Of a DNA stretch of 64,000 nucleotides, positions 1 to 32,155 are shown piece by piece. Numbering within the stretch: position 1 is the first letter of the stretch; the number at the start of each line of letters is the position of its first letter. Location of the stretch: the NCBI RefSeq assembly GCF_964340395.1, contig NC_135561.1, forward strand, positions 7,300,518 to 7,364,517, written 5' to 3'. Made by a program: the position numbers and the translations under genes. A model generated the notes under the pieces. It was not told where the DNA came from, did no database searches, and saw only the letters and a list, made by a program, of their open reading frames with translations. The DNA comes from Glandiceps talaboti. Taxonomy: Eukaryota; Hemichordata; Enteropneusta; Spengelidae.

Positions 1-272
1 TATTAAACTCAGAAGCTGTGAAATTGAGTTGATTTATGGGGATAGAAATCCAGGGGGGGGGGGGGGGAGATATCAGTGGCCAACTCTGGTATGTGTGGCT
101 AGTGCTGGAAACCCCAGGCCCCATTTTAGACCCACTTTGACCAAAAATCAATACCCCATTTTAGACCATTACAGGTTTTATAAAACATGAAAGTTAAGAC
201 CTAAATACGTTTTCCTTAGGAGGCAAGATTTTGGGACAAATAATAGCAGTTATGTTTTGGTAAAAAACAATG

Positions 273-460
273 GGTTGAATGGACCACATTTTAGACCAAG
301 CAAAATAAAAAATAATGCAAAGTGGACCCCATTTTAGACTATTTAGCTCGAAAAAAACACAGACCACATTGAATGGACCACATTTTAGACCAAGCAAAAA
401 AAAAATAATGCAAAGTGGACCCCATTTTAGACTCTTCAGCTCGGAAAAAACACAGACCAC
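273..460. repeat. Two-copy tandem repeat, about 95 bp unit
   Basis: Two adjacent copies share the phrases ATTGAATGGACCACATTTTA, GACCAAGCAAAA, AATAATGCAAAGTGGACCCC and AAAAAACACAGACCACATT. The motif CCATTTTAGAC recurs further out, around 115-170 and 460. The open frame across it on the minus strand only reflects the repeat. Confidence 0.7.
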
Positions 461-2004
461 ATTTTAGACCAAAGGGCTAGAAAACGCAACTCAGAGGACA
501 GCATATATACGTATACTCAAATTAGTGCAGTGGCCCCCACAGGATAGAAGTAACCAAGTCGAATTACTGTTTTACCTGTAGATAATCCCTGAAGGCTTAC
601 CCCATTAATCATCCAAGGCAGCCAGCCATTCCATTCACTTTGTTGATCACAAATTACAAGTATACAAATTCCTTGTCTGTGGATGAACATTATTTGTAAC
701 CACTTTAATTTTGCAATAAAGTCAATGATCACAAAAAGAAACACACAATAATTGAAACTAGAACCAATGAAAGGGAAAGTATTAAATAAATTTGAAAATT
801 GATTATTACACAGAAAGTACGTGACTTTACCCTTTATATTTATTCCTTATGCATTAATGTACAAGTTACAAGTGTGTTTAGTATTTACTATGCAGACAAA
901 TTAAATTTTCATTTTCCCCATTGCAGAAATCATGTACCTTTACTGCCATACGATATATTTAATAGCATTGCCTTTAAACAATGCAACTTTGTTCCCTAGA
1001 AGATTTAAGCTACCTTCTTTCTTTTAAGTGACTGATCGACACAACCCCTCTTTTTCCCTTCCCCAACATCTTTGATATACCCCAAACCATGGAGGGAGGC
1101 GAGCTTCAAATATTATTTTTCTTCTGCAAATACCTGTGTACATTGAGTGTAATACATATTACCTAACACCCTAAAGAAGCCCCAAGTAATTGATTAATCA
1201 GACGGATACATTGTAATCATTACGTTTCATTCGTTTGTCTGGAGACTACAGAATATATGAATAAGTATAGAATCAATAATTACAAAGTGAAGATGTAAAG
1301 ATACAGAAACCATTTTATGATGTATCTTTTCATCTTGAATGATTAAACCAGCGACGAGTGGCTACATTTTGTTGATTTGATTTCTCGTGATTACCTTGAT
1401 AAGATGTCTTTCCACCTGTTGGAATCTAAAGGAAAACTGCTACATTTATGCAAGGTATTTATGCCAGAGTTTGGTGATTACTGCATTTAGTAAGTAGTAG
1501 ATGAAGATAAGGTCTTTCATTGAGTTTATGAATACAAACCATGCCACAAGTGACAAACATCAGAAATTAGCTTACTTGTGTACTAAATTTAACATTCAGT
1601 TAGTCGTCTTATATGTGTATCCAGATGAAGTCTGATTTCTTTTTTGGCAAAAATGTCGCAATCACTATGTAAGCTTTTACCCCTGACCTATCTTATGTAC
1701 TACTACATGTCAAATTTGACTTTGTTTGATGGCATAGTTAACGTGGGCGAGAAAATTTTCGTAAAATTTCAACTCAGGAACAAAGTTCTGTAACAGTGTT
1801 CCACGTTCCTATACTGGCAAGATTTTCACAGCATGGGACCCAAGGTACATATGTGTGAATGAGAGACAACTGCTATACATGTACAAAGGAACAGTGACAG
1901 TTCTACTCAAAAGTGAAACTCAGCAGATATGTTCATTCGAAATGCCTTGGAAATTATAAATATAGAACTTTTGCGTAATGTTTTCCTCGCAATGGCCATC
2001 ATTT

Positions 2005-2260
2005 ATGTCATACATGTAACAAGCCAATCATGTCTCACTGCAAATACCCCCATTGATTACATAGAACCTTTCTGTTACTGCTTCCCATTGGCTACATGTA
2101 TATTAGTTACACGATACTGAGCCAATCATTTCTCACTTTATTGCAATTCACTAGATTACATAGAACATTTGTGTTACTGCCTCCCATTGGCTATCACATC
2201 ATAGTAAACATCTCTGCCACTGCCTCCCATTGGCTATACCATCATATAAATCATTGTCCT
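2005..2260. repeat. Degenerate tandem repeat rich in CCAAT boxes
   Basis: About three degenerate units repeat the phrases GAACCTTTCTGTTACTG, CTGCCTCCCATTGGCTA and AGCCAATCATTTCTCAC. Each carries CCAAT or its inverse ATTGG, giving at least five such boxes in about 230 bp. It lies 2.6 kb upstream of the first recognised PASK exon. Whether it binds NF-Y or is only a minisatellite cannot be told. Confidence 0.55.
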
Positions 2261-3402
2261 CTTCATGACAGTACTACCTCATATAAATGTACATTCGGTC
2301 AGCAGAAAAATATACTACATGTATGGCTTGTGAGACTGTGGTTGCCGATGTTACCATGCACCAAGTAGATCACGGGAAATTGATTAATCTGTGTTGCAAT
2401 TTGTCATGTACATACACTAGTAGCTTTACTCTGAAACACTGAGATGTCTTCAGTATTTTGTGTTACTGGTTAAGGAACAGTGTGCCCTCTAACGATAGCC
2501 ACATTTTGTTGTTGTGAGTCAAAATGAGAAAAACTGGGATTTCTTTGAGTCACCACATAGTAAGAGATAGGGGAACACCAAGTTTTGGTGCGTCACCAGA
2601 AATTATGTGCATCAGTGGTGCGTCAAATTGGCTTAGAGGGCACACTTAATGAGGAAGTATACTAAGATTCTCGTTATCAAAATAAAAATTAGCAAATATC
2701 CATAAATAAACATTTTTTCCTTAGTACGTAATATAACATGATAAATAATCAATACACACAGACAGGTTGTCAAATATTTGGTGCTGTCAGCATGTATTGC
2801 TGGTAATTGAAAGGAAGAGTTTGTAGACTTCATATTTTTATATAAATTATTGATCAGGTATTCATCAGTATTGTATTAAAAGCTGAACCCATTGTGTTTG
2901 TATTGAATGAATATAGCTGTAGTGTGTAGCGTACGTTTGCTGTATTGAATGCGTGTAGCTTTACTACATGTATGTATTATACATTTGCTGTCAAGAACAT
3001 TTTCTGATGAAAAAATAAATCTCAAGGTTTTGATGTTTGAATGTATTCAGTTAATGAAGAGAAGGGCTGGAAGGCATCTTAAAGCAATATCTTTCATTTT
3101 CCATTTCATTTCATACCATAATTAATTCATAGGCAGATTTTTGATACCTGCAGTACAGTTTAAGAATTGCTTTCCAACTGGATTTGCATTAGTCAAACCA
3201 GCTGCGTGCAAACACAGGGTGAGAACTAACACCTCACTAGTCTTGTTTAACAACTGGAAAGATTGATGACTACGCTAGACTAGTGTTAATGCCCACTGAC
3301 ATAATCATGCAAGACAGAAAAATGAAAACAAAGAAAATATACATGTAGCAGTAGAAAAGCCTGGAAACATTGCGCAGATAGAATGCTGAATCTCAACCAG
3401 GA

Positions 3403-3677
3403 CTTGAAATTAACAGTAGTCCCGTGTCCACAGACTACCAATTCTTGTCATGGGCTACATTGTACCATAATTTGTAGCTGATAGCCCACTCAGGCTACCA
3501 CTGATTATGCGATGATTTTAAAGGATGGCAAATTTAAAGAAATAAGAAGTATTTTAATAACGAATACAGTTCCTATAGAGAAACTCTTTTGAATATGGGA
3601 CTATTAGTCCAAGCATGACTACCAATTTCTGAAACTGGTAGCCCACTGGGACTACCTAACAAACAAGTTAATTTCAA
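3403..3677. mobile_element. Small inverted-repeat element (MITE-like), family A copy 1
   Basis: The element starts with CTTGAAATTAACAGTAGTCC and ends with GTTAATTTCAA, so its ends are inverted repeats. A second copy in opposite orientation lies at 52689-52932 and shares the internal phrases CTACCAATTTCTGAAA (or its complement), ACTACCAATTCTTGTCATGG and TCAGGCTACCACTGATTATG. It codes for nothing visible. Confidence 0.6.
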
Positions 3678-4317
3678 CAGAACAAATAGATAACACAAAA
3701 TCATCGAAACTAATATCTACAAATACCTGAAACAATATACTAGTAATTTATGTTAATGGCTAAATGGCAATATTTATAGGGCTTTTTAAAATGTTCTTTC
3801 ATAACCTTACTTTACTGATTTGGTATTAATCTTATAGGTACTGATTTGGTATTAATCTTATAGGCACTGACTCAGCATATATAAGATGATTGCATTTTAG
3901 ACTCAAGATGATTAAAGGGGCATGTTTCAATCCCTGGTCATTATATTAGTGTTACATTATCAGTAGAACCATGATTACATGGGCTCATTCTTTTGTTCTA
4001 GGTCAACTTTTTCTAAAACTCTGCCAAATAATTTTTTTTGCATTTTTCACACCTGGATTTTAATCCTAATCTGAAGAAGGCCTTTCCAGGGATAGTTGCT
4101 GTACTATTTCAATTTTGTATGGTTGCTTATTGTTGTTGTTCTACTTGCATTTCAGAATTCAAATGAAGTGATTTCAGATTTCATCATTTAAATATGAACA
4201 ATACCTCACACAAGATTCATTCATTAAAATTGGAAAATGGCATTGATTGAAAACTAAGTTTGATGTTTTATATTAGATTAGAGATACCGTAATTGATTGT
4301 GCGTGTATCTGTCCTTT

Positions 4318-4788
4318 TCAGGGTTGTAATTTACCAGTATTAGCTCATTTGAATATGTGTATACATGTACATGTCATTTTTCAGGGACATACACGTACTT
4401 TACCAGTGTTAGGGTAGGTCATCATAATGTGTGTTAGAACTCTATGTCATTCAGGGTTCAAATGTACCAATGTTAGCTAGACACTAAATCATTGAATTTG
4501 TGTATTTGTCACATTTCAGGGCAATACATGTACTTTTTAATACCAGTAATAGGTAGTTTGATTTTGAAATTACACAAATCTCTATATTTGTGTAATTTCA
4601 GCACCATACTTTACCAGTCTAGATCATTTGAATCTCTAAGTTTGTGCCATTTTTGGGCTGTACTTTACCTTTGTTTGCTAGATCATTTGAATGTGTGTAT
4701 TTTTTGCCATTTCACTTTTCAGGAATGTGGATGCACTTTATCAGTATTATTAACTAGAATATTTGAATTTCTGTGTTTGTTTAATTTC
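4318..4788 (+). repeat. Degenerate tandem array copying the acceptor of the first PASK exon
   Basis: Seven degenerate units, spaced about 54-85 bp, precede the exon at 4790. Each repeats a 'TTTCAGGG' acceptor followed by a version of 'TACTTTACCAGTGTTAGC' and 'AGATCATTTGAAT', which is the start of the true exon. The last copy is the exon itself. The array thus carries several decoy AG acceptors. It is one of about ten exon-edge arrays in this gene. Confidence 0.7.
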
Positions 4789-4832
4789 AGGGCCGTACTT
4801 TACCAGTGTTAGCCAGATCATTTGGAGGGACA

Positions 4833-23963
<19,131 letters not shown>

Positions 23964-24655
23964 ACTATATAGTCTGAGTATTGTGACTTCTAATTAAAAG
24001 GTAGCATTAGGTCTTAGAAATCAGAAGCAATTTGACTTTTTGTGAGAATTAAACATCTCCCTTCATGTGTGTGTAGTTCCATTTTATGATATACAATAGT
24101 ATGTAGTGGTGCCAAAAACACACATGAAAAAAATACAACAAAAATGCTGCTGAAAGTGGAGAAGGATTTGAAAATGGATGAATAAATGACCAAAAACTTA
24201 ACTACCGGTTTATGAAAATACATTATTTGACCTAGAATCGCTTATTTAATCGTGTTTGCTAGCAATATGAAAACAATGTGACTCACATTGCAGTTTCCAT
24301 CATTGCAATAGGGAACTTGCAATCCAGACTGAGCATGCTCAGACGCAATGGACTATGGGATTATCTGTGATTATCGTAATACCTAATATGGAGCTACCGA
24401 TAAAATAAACCTCCCACAATGATCAGGGTGACTATGAATTGATTATTTGTGGTTAAAAAGAATATAACATTATTGTTGTTTACAATACGATTTGATTAGT
24501 ATTTCTTATGACATTTCCCATGATGCAACATTCAAAATGGCGGGTTTGCAAGTTCCCTATTAAAATTAATTCACAATTGTTACACTCTCCCCAAGAATAA
24601 TTTACACAAAAACTTTGTACCACACATAATAATATTTTCCTTTTGTCATTTCCAG

Positions 24656-24825
24656 GACAAGGTCCCATGTTGGCAGATTCCATGGAATACAGTGATACAG
24701 AACCTATGGCATTGGTGGAATCTGATACGGAGGAACTGGAAGAAGAGTTACAGAAATGTCTGGAAATGGGAGTTGAGGAGGGGTTTGATATCGAGATAGA
24801 TTCACCACTGGTGGCGCACTTTTGA
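24656..24825 (+). CDS. PASK: Alternative last exon of PASK (second acidic tail)
   Basis: A good acceptor, TTGTCATTTCCAG, opens a 170-bp exon whose first two bases (GA) complete the codon left by the exon ending at 23183, exactly as the exon at 23824 does. It encodes 55 acidic residues ending PLVAHF and a stop, giving about 1318 aa in total. Motifs such as EYSDTEP and SDTEELEEELQ resemble EDSDSSP and ELLTELEAEYQ in the other tail. The exon at 23824 has its own stop, so the two would be mutually exclusive. It could instead belong to an unrelated transcript. Confidence 0.6.
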
Positions 24826-24839
24826 AATGAATCCAACTC

Positions 24840-25020
24840 TGTACACACCTTTTGCTGTGTCACTACATGACTTTTGCAGTGTCAGTCATCAGTACACGAC
24901 TTTTGCTATGTCAGTACATGACTTTGGTATGTCAATACTCGACTTTTGCTGTCAGTACACAACTTTTGAAATGTCAGTACACGACTTTTGCAATGTCAGT
25001 ACACAACTTTTGCGTTATCA
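24840..25020 (+). repeat. About 22-26-bp array after the PASK stop codon
   Basis: Seven or eight degenerate copies of 'CAGTACACGACTTTTGCAATGT' follow the stop. The phrase ACTTTTGAAATG that contains the TGA stop at 24823 recurs within the array at about 24963. The array therefore probably grew from the end of the coding exon. Confidence 0.65.
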
Positions 25021-26000
25021 CTACTGGCTTATATAACATGTACATGTAGTTACTCCCACTACATCCGTTGCCGCCAAGTAATGGTCAAGTGTTACTGAAT
25101 CGGTATAACTTGTAAATATATCATTAACATATTTGAGTACTGGCTTGGATGGATGACTTGTGAAGAGGAAATACACAGATCATGCCAACATATAATTACC
25201 TGTGTTAATTCTAGAGATAAAATACTAACCATTATTACAATCTTATGGTTAATATTTGTATAAATATTGAATAGGTTATAAATACTTATTTAGTCTTTGT
25301 TATGTCAATTTATATACTATAAATGTACAGATAGATATAAATCCTTCAGTCTCTTATAACTGAGATGTCATTTAAGAAAATAGATCACAGTTTACTGCAT
25401 GGTGATCTTAATCAGGTTGATAGGATGCTAATAGTAATATGTAATCACAGTAAAAACTAGCACACTGCTGTGAAGCTGTATATAGTTTATATGTATGTGA
25501 CTAATGCTATGATTACACAGGCACATTGTCAGCCAAGGTTAAGATCCCAACCTACTATGATACGCACAGTACCTGCCAGTGTTACTGTTCCAAGTTATGT
25601 ATTCAAACTCTACCATAAAAATTGATCTCCATACTATTAACAAAGAAATATATACACACCAGAAGTTATGTAAAATCCAATATATGATTACTTATACACT
25701 GTTACAACACAAACTAACTACTTACACTGCCAACAATATAGTGTGTTATTTAAATTATACACATTACCCTTCTTAAACAGTTTAAGTTATTTTATGTTTT
25801 TTTTTACATTTTATCAAATTCTATACATTGATTTTTGATCCCTTTTTTAATCACTGCCATTTCATTGCACAATGTTTTGTGTGTATGTTTTGTTCATTTA
25901 CTTTATTCATAGTGGGTGTTTTTTTGTTAAACGTCATTGTTCGGTGAAAGAAGATATCAATTTCTAGAATTCACTTGTATGATCGTAGCAGTGCTATGCC

Positions 26001-26427
26001 TACCTACACCCAATCTGATTAAAATCCGATGTAGTGTACATGGCACGATTTCTTTCTGGCTGTTACTTTTACTGTCGTTTGTTCTTTTGTGAGCGCCTGT
26101 TACATACATCTGACACAATACCATAGGTTTTCCCGAACCTAAACTCATACTTATGAGTAGCGAACCAGAATCCATTTTACAATATAACACTCAATGTTCG
26201 AAATTGAAAGAAAGAGAAACACCAAAAAATAGCGATAACATCGTCGTCTGTGTACAGTGCTGGTGCTCTTTTTGCCCTGAGCGCTCTGAAGTACTCTACC
26301 CATATGGTATTGTGTCAGATGTATGTAACAAGCACTCACAATAGAACAAACGACAGTAAACGTAACAGCCAAAAAAGAAATCACGCCATGTACACTACAT
26401 CGGATTTTAATCAGATTGACCTACACC
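26001..26427. repeat. Foldback: 125-bp inverted arms with a 176-bp spacer
   Basis: The left arm 26001-26126 and right arm 26303-26427 are inverted copies at roughly 90% identity by eye. Shared phrases include 'AATCTGATTAAAATCCGATG', 'TAGTGTACATGGC' and 'CATACATCTGACACAATACC'. The spacer has no recognisable protein. It fits a foldback or long-TIR non-autonomous DNA transposon. No target duplication was identified. Confidence 0.75.
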
Positions 26428-29400
26428 TTGTCACCCCTATACTGTAGACAAGAGATAACCTGTGGACAGGTTGAGTCAATTTTACCCAAAATAGGGGGTG
26501 ACGGTTGCAAAAATGATAAAAATGAAAAAAAAATCAAGTTTGTTCAAAGCTTAGTGAAAATAGTTTGTGAGTAATTATATGGAATAAAAGTGAACAAGAA
26601 AGCAGAATGGCAGAAATGCAGAAATTTTTGTACAAGATAACAAAACTTTATAACCCTATCTCACATTTTTTTAAAAATGATAATAATTGCAACACCTTGA
26701 ATATGTGTGTTACAGAAATTTGTTTATATTGGTGAGAGTGTCACTTTTAAATTTACTTACATGTGTCAGTACTTTTGGAACTGAAAGGTTGTGTTGATGT
26801 CAGATATTTGTATTTTGATAAAGTGTGTGTTTTTAGTGAATTTTAATCTGGTGACAAAAATCTACAGACTTGAATAGAGTTTGACTATTACTTATATTAG
26901 TACAGCTATCACAAGTTTTTACGAAAATTTGTCATTATCACGTAACTTTTAGGAAATTCAACGTCAAAATACCTGTCAACGTTTAGATGTTGGAACGTGA
27001 TAGAATTTCAATGAAAAAGATGATAGAATCTAAAAATTAATCATGTCGTGAAAATGAAATATGCACCTTTTAATTTCATTTGTGAAATAGTTTGATTTTA
27101 TTGAATGTTTGCATGTGTGTAATTTTATTGGATGTACATATCATATTTGTTACCACCTAGTTGTGTAGATATTAATTTTTATTTTTTGTAAACACTACTT
27201 CTTGCCACTGCCAGTCTTATTGTCTTGTTTTATTACAACAGCATATCAGATTTTTATTTAAATTTCATTGGGAGTCAGTAATTTTATTTACATTCATTGT
27301 GGAATGTTCACTGCCACAGACACAAGTTGTGAGGAAATCTGTAAAGACAATTTAATCATTTTAATTTTGATAATTTTTTTTTTTTTTTTTTTTTTTTGGG
27401 GGGGGGGTGGTTTAGGGGTTAGGGTTGTTTCAGATCGTAAAACCATAAAATTAATGGGTCAGCTGCTCAGTAAGAAGGAAAAGTGTGTATGCACATGTTA
27501 GTGATGCTTTCAGTCATAATCATAGTCTCAGTTACCCATAATCTTGTTGGTACCTAATTGAGTGGGTGAAGCCCCCAACAGTGGGAGTCTGGGTGACTGA
27601 GACTAACTTTTAACAGGCTGGATACTGTAGAAATAATTAGAATCAGAAGGAAACTATGAACAATTTGATTTGAAAAGGTCTGAATTTTTTACCATAAAAA
27701 TAATGTTTACTCAAATACTCCATTTTAGTGTCGCCATCAGTAATATTATGTTTTTCTCGGTCTAGCCATAGAGGGCAGTATTTGTTTTTTTTTCGTCAGA
27801 TTGCAGAAATTCAAGGTTTGTCTGGTTATGAGAAACAATTAAATACATAGGGCCATCCTAATCTGTAACAGTGCTCGACAGTTTCAGTATTATGTACCAA
27901 ACAAAAGAACTATGTTATGACTGGATGTAGGTGTCTCATATTTTTTATGAAAGTTGTGTTGAGGTTTCAGTGTTTAGAACATGAAGCAATTAAAAATATA
28001 AATATGTAAAATTGTGTGTTCATTCAAGTTTAAGAGGATGAAATGACAACGATAGTAATACTTGTACAATAGCAAATAAATAGATACTTGTAATTAGTTT
28101 TAATTGTGAAATCAATGAATGAAGTGTTTCTATTTCTGTCAGTTTCTGTAAATTTCAAAGTGTAGATGTGGTACTACATTACTTAACATATCCACACCCA
28201 CAGTTCTACCAAAAATATTCTGACATTTTGATTCATTCTCACATGATTACAGTTTACAAGATATGTTTTTTTTTATGATACAATTATGTAACATATCTAA
28301 ATGGTGTATCTGTACATATTCACTGCCAGTGACTTATCATTTCCTTATTTTTCCATCTCATACATGTCAATTTATGAAACCCAGTTTGAATCAGGCTCAA
28401 TGAGTGACTGTATTGTTGTGAATTTTACCAATGCTGGTAGGCTTGCCACAAACGATGTACACATTAGAACAGAAAATATGATGTCTTTCTATGTCACACC
28501 AGTGTACATCATTCTCGTAAACCTGAGCTTATTTTTGTTTACACCGCTTGACGGTGGGTGCGTCTTGGATAGTATTGGTAGTAAAAGAGGCTGTAGTTTA
28601 CGATAATGATGTATATCTATTTGCCTTTGGGTCTATGGTGCCTACAATACAAGTCAAAATATTCAAAACTACCATTACTTACTTGCACAGGTGTTAGTTA
28701 TATCATTCACTATGATGTTTTCTTTAATCCAACTGGAAAATAATAGGATTTTGTCACCCCTCATCTTTGAGTCGTAGTACCAAGGCCCCTTATGTCACTC
28801 ACATTTCCATCAGCTGAATTAATAAAACTTTTCTGCTTATAGTATAGTTGTCATCAATTGTTTACCCTCGCAACCCACTTATTAGTTTGTAAGGTATGAA
28901 GTGACAGGGCGCCCTCACACATCGGTGGGGGTTGAACGACACAACATTTCTTCCAGTGTACCTACTTATCTCCCCAAACCAAAAATAAACTTGTAGCATT
29001 GGACCTCACTATAGATATGTGTCCAGTTATTAAAAAAAAAACAAGAATCTGAATGCTTTCAATGGTTTTTGAATAATGTTGATGATTCTCAAATGAAAGG
29101 TATCATTTTGTAAAGAAAGTTGCTTGTAATAGTAGATAGTTTTTATTCCAGACTTTGAAAAATAGCATTTGCACTTTCTAGTGAGAGATTTTGAATTCTT
29201 TCACAATTTTTAAGAAATGGCACAGCTTTTAAGATTTACCAACATAATGTCTATATTTCATTTAATGAAATGTTTTATGTAAAGATTTATATGTGCTGTG
29301 AATAAAAGTATAAAATGTTTGTGAAAATAATCATATTGTTTCCATGTGTGTTTGTGGTTTGGAAAGATCAGGTTATATGTAATAAATGTATATTTCAGAA

Positions 29401-29465
29401 TTTGGAAATAGGTAATTATCAATCTCTGTATGATGGCCTCTTTGTGTAAGTACGTTTGTTTGTAC

Positions 29466-29526
29466 ATATGTGTGTAAGTGTATGTACGTATGTATGTGTA
29501 TGTATATATGTATGTGTGTATGTATG

Positions 29527-29557
<31 letters not shown>

Positions 29558-29670
29558 GTGTATGTACGTATGTATGTGTATGTATAGTATGGATGGATGG
29601 ATGTATGTATGTGCGTGTATGTTTATGTATATGTGTGTGTGTATGTATGTGTGTGTGTGTGTGTGTAACG
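29466..29670. repeat. (TATG)n / (GTGT)n microsatellite
   Basis: Impure GTAT repeats run from about 29466, with a (GTGT)n tail near 29654-29668. The long open frames on both strands (MYVCMYV, HTHTYI) are products of the repeat. Confidence 0.9.
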
Positions 29671-30132
29671 TTCTCTCTTATAGTTGTTGGGTGATTTATT
29701 TGTATTCTGTGTTCTGTGTTTATTTTGATCATTTGACGCTAAGGTCAAATTCTGTAAAAGAATAAGGTTAAAGGGTAAGGGGAGGGTAATCATTGAAAAT
29801 GTAGTAGCTGCCACCAGGTAGTATAAACTGACTTCCGTTGATTAGTTGTCGAACTTCAGCCAGCACCAACCAAAATAAAATTGAACGTTGTCTTCACTTG
29901 TCGTGGGGGTGGGGGGGGGGGGGTTTATCTCTCTAGTAATATCGTTGCCATCCAAGGTGTACTATTTACTTAGTGGACCACGCAAAGTCCACTCTCACCA
30001 CAGGGTGCTCAGGCTCATTTAGTTCTGTTTACAAATATAAACAAAACAAAATAAACATACAAGTAAACAAACAAAAACAAATAAATAATTAAACAAGTAA
30101 ACGACAACAAACCAACGAATAACCAAACACTG

Positions 30133-30221
30133 CCCCCCCCCCCCCCCCCCCCCCCGAAATGGTCACATATGGAAATAACCGTGGGTTATTTCCATATGTG
30201 ACTATTTCAGGGGGGGGGGGG
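30133..30221. repeat. Near-perfect hairpin flanked by poly-C and poly-G
   Basis: A run of 23 C (30133-30155) leads into a 25-base arm (30156-30180) that starts GAAATGGTCACATATGG. After a 3-base GTG loop comes the inverted arm (30184-30208) with one mismatch, then a run of about 12 G. The whole could form a stem of about 35 bp or more. Confidence 0.85.
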
Positions 30222-31138
30222 CACTTCATGACATCACAAATGTCTGGCATTAGATAGTTATTGTGTTATGAGTATAAATAGATATTTGAATACACTATGT
30301 AGGTGATGTGATATCCTTAGATACTCCCCACAAATGTCCCCACATGTTTTATTTTGTTTTGTTTTCTAAAAAACTTCCTCTACAACTACTAAGTTGTTTG
30401 GGCTGAAATAGTAACATAATAGTGTTACCAAAAGAAATATTACAGTTGTGCTACAGTACCAAAAAAATTTGTACTCTTTTTAGTTATTGTAGGGGGCAGG
30501 ATATTGTGCACTTTTTTTTTTTCTTTTTTTTTTTGGGGGGGGGGGGCATGAAATTTTTATACTTTTGAAAGGAGGGGCTGTGAAATTTTGGTCACAGTGG
30601 ATGGACGGAGGGGGGGGGGGCAGGAAAAAAACCAAGTCAGAGATAATTTCTCCCCAGCCCCCCCCCCCCCCCCCCTCTGCCGTAAATTCTGTCCGGTCCC
30701 TAAATTTCGACAACAACAGTTAAAATATTTGTACAGGTACCCAATTTTGTTTTGTAAAATTTTAATTCAATATCTGACATTCAAGGAAAATTTTCACAAA
30801 AACTGTAAAATCAATTATTGACAAAATATTTTGCTTTCATTTTATTTCCAAACCAAAATTATCACAGTTCGATGTATCATATATCATTCTGCATATTATA
30901 TGCTGATATACTACATTTGTTTGGAAATCATAAAATATGCTAAAGTGTTGTCACTAGAGGGCGTCCTGTTGGTCCGGCCCAAAGTTTTACCAGAGAAGTT
31001 TTACCCCCTATATTTTAGTTACTCAAGTCTTTCATTAGGGTGCCCGTATTTGATCATTCCATGTTTCTCATTGTAGCGCGTTTTACAAAAATCTAAAGGT
31101 TTTGCCAGCATTCAGTTTACATCTAGTAAACAAATTTG

Positions 31139-31270
31139 CTGCGGGGGGTAGCTCCGATTCCCGAATGTCGAGTTATGAATGAACAAACAAACTACCAAAC
31201 CCGGAAGTAAAATAGACTTGAGAAGATGTCGTGATTGAAAAACTGAACAGGAGTCAGTAAATCGGTAGGT
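31139..31270 (+). promoter_or_regulatory. Possible PDCD2L promoter and 5' untranslated exon
   Basis: The segment contains an ETS-like CCCGGAAGT at 31200-31208 and a possible untranslated exon end, AAATCG|GTAGGTGA, at about 31264. The next exon would open at the acceptor CTCACTTTAAAG just before ATG 31527. This is inference from motifs only. Confidence 0.3.
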
Positions 31271-31526
31271 GATTATGATTCAATATTTATCTTAAACATC
31301 AGTAGTGTATGTATGTGTTTATTCAATATACGATTAGTTGCTTCAGTAACTTCAACCGTAGATCACCAAACGATACACATATTTCAGTTTTGAGTTTAGG
31401 CATAGACAATATTGTCTATGGTTTAGGCAAACAACTTTATCTTCCTCTGCCTGATAGTGATACCTCCAATATTGTACAATATACAATCTTTATTGATACA
31501 TCATATCTGTGTCTCACTTTAAAGCA

Positions 31527-32080
31527 ATGGCACTCCTTATTGGTGTTTGTGATGAAGAAATGCCAGCTGGTACCAGTGAAGTCCTTACTCCATGGAAGTT
31601 TAATAAAATTGGAAGCCATCCGGTACAGTCTTTCTTTATCACCTCTACCGTATATTTTAAAGTGTAAATATATTTTTGGGGTTAATCTGTCCAAGAATTT
31701 CTTTGTTTTCTTTGTTATAAAACATAAGCTCTTTGTGGCATCTATCATACTGGTACAATGTTTATAATATTGTGTGTTTCCCATTCTCTAGGACTGGATG
31801 CAATGTCCAACACCCAGACCAGTTTGTCAGCTGTGTAGTCAGGTACTGTATCTTGTAGTCCAAGTCTACTGTCCACTGACTGAATCTGTGTACCACAGAA
31901 CTATCTATGTCTTTACATGTATTGCTAAATCATGTCAAGGAAAGGCTCAGAGGTAAGAAAGAGAAAAAAGTGTACTTTACATTCATTCATGTATGTATGT
32001 ACATACATACATACATACATACATACATACATACATACATACATACATACATACATACATACATACATACATACATACAT

Positions 32081-32120
<40 letters not shown>

Positions 32121-32123
32121 ACA

Positions 32124-32155
<32 letters not shown>

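Larger units (their letters stand above)
1..4310. other. Region upstream of PASK, no gene recognised
   Basis: No open frame here resembles a known protein. The stretch holds a G-run of about 16 bases (52-67), a two-copy tandem repeat, a CCAAT-rich repeat and a small inverted-repeat element, listed separately. PASK promoter and 5' untranslated exons may lie here or further left, but nothing in the sequence fixes them. Confidence 0.5.
24826..31526. other. PASK 3' region and intergenic DNA, no gene recognised
   Basis: No coding exon is recognised. The stretch holds the post-stop array, a foldback, a (TATG)n microsatellite, a T/G homopolymer at 27368-27408 and the C/G hairpin. The PASK 3' untranslated region must end in it, but several AATAAA motifs exist (for example about 26581) and none can be singled out. 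Confidence 0.6.

Noticed and set aside
24480-24863. 127-codon minus-strand frame
   Set aside because: It is the antisense shadow of the alternative PASK last exon, which has a proper acceptor and phase on the plus strand.
28301-28606. 101-codon plus-strand frame between PASK and PDCD2L
   Set aside because: No recognisable domain, no splice partners and ordinary AT-rich composition; it may be chance.
30480-30821. Pro-rich frames on both strands
   Set aside because: They are produced by G and C homopolymers; no gene evidence.
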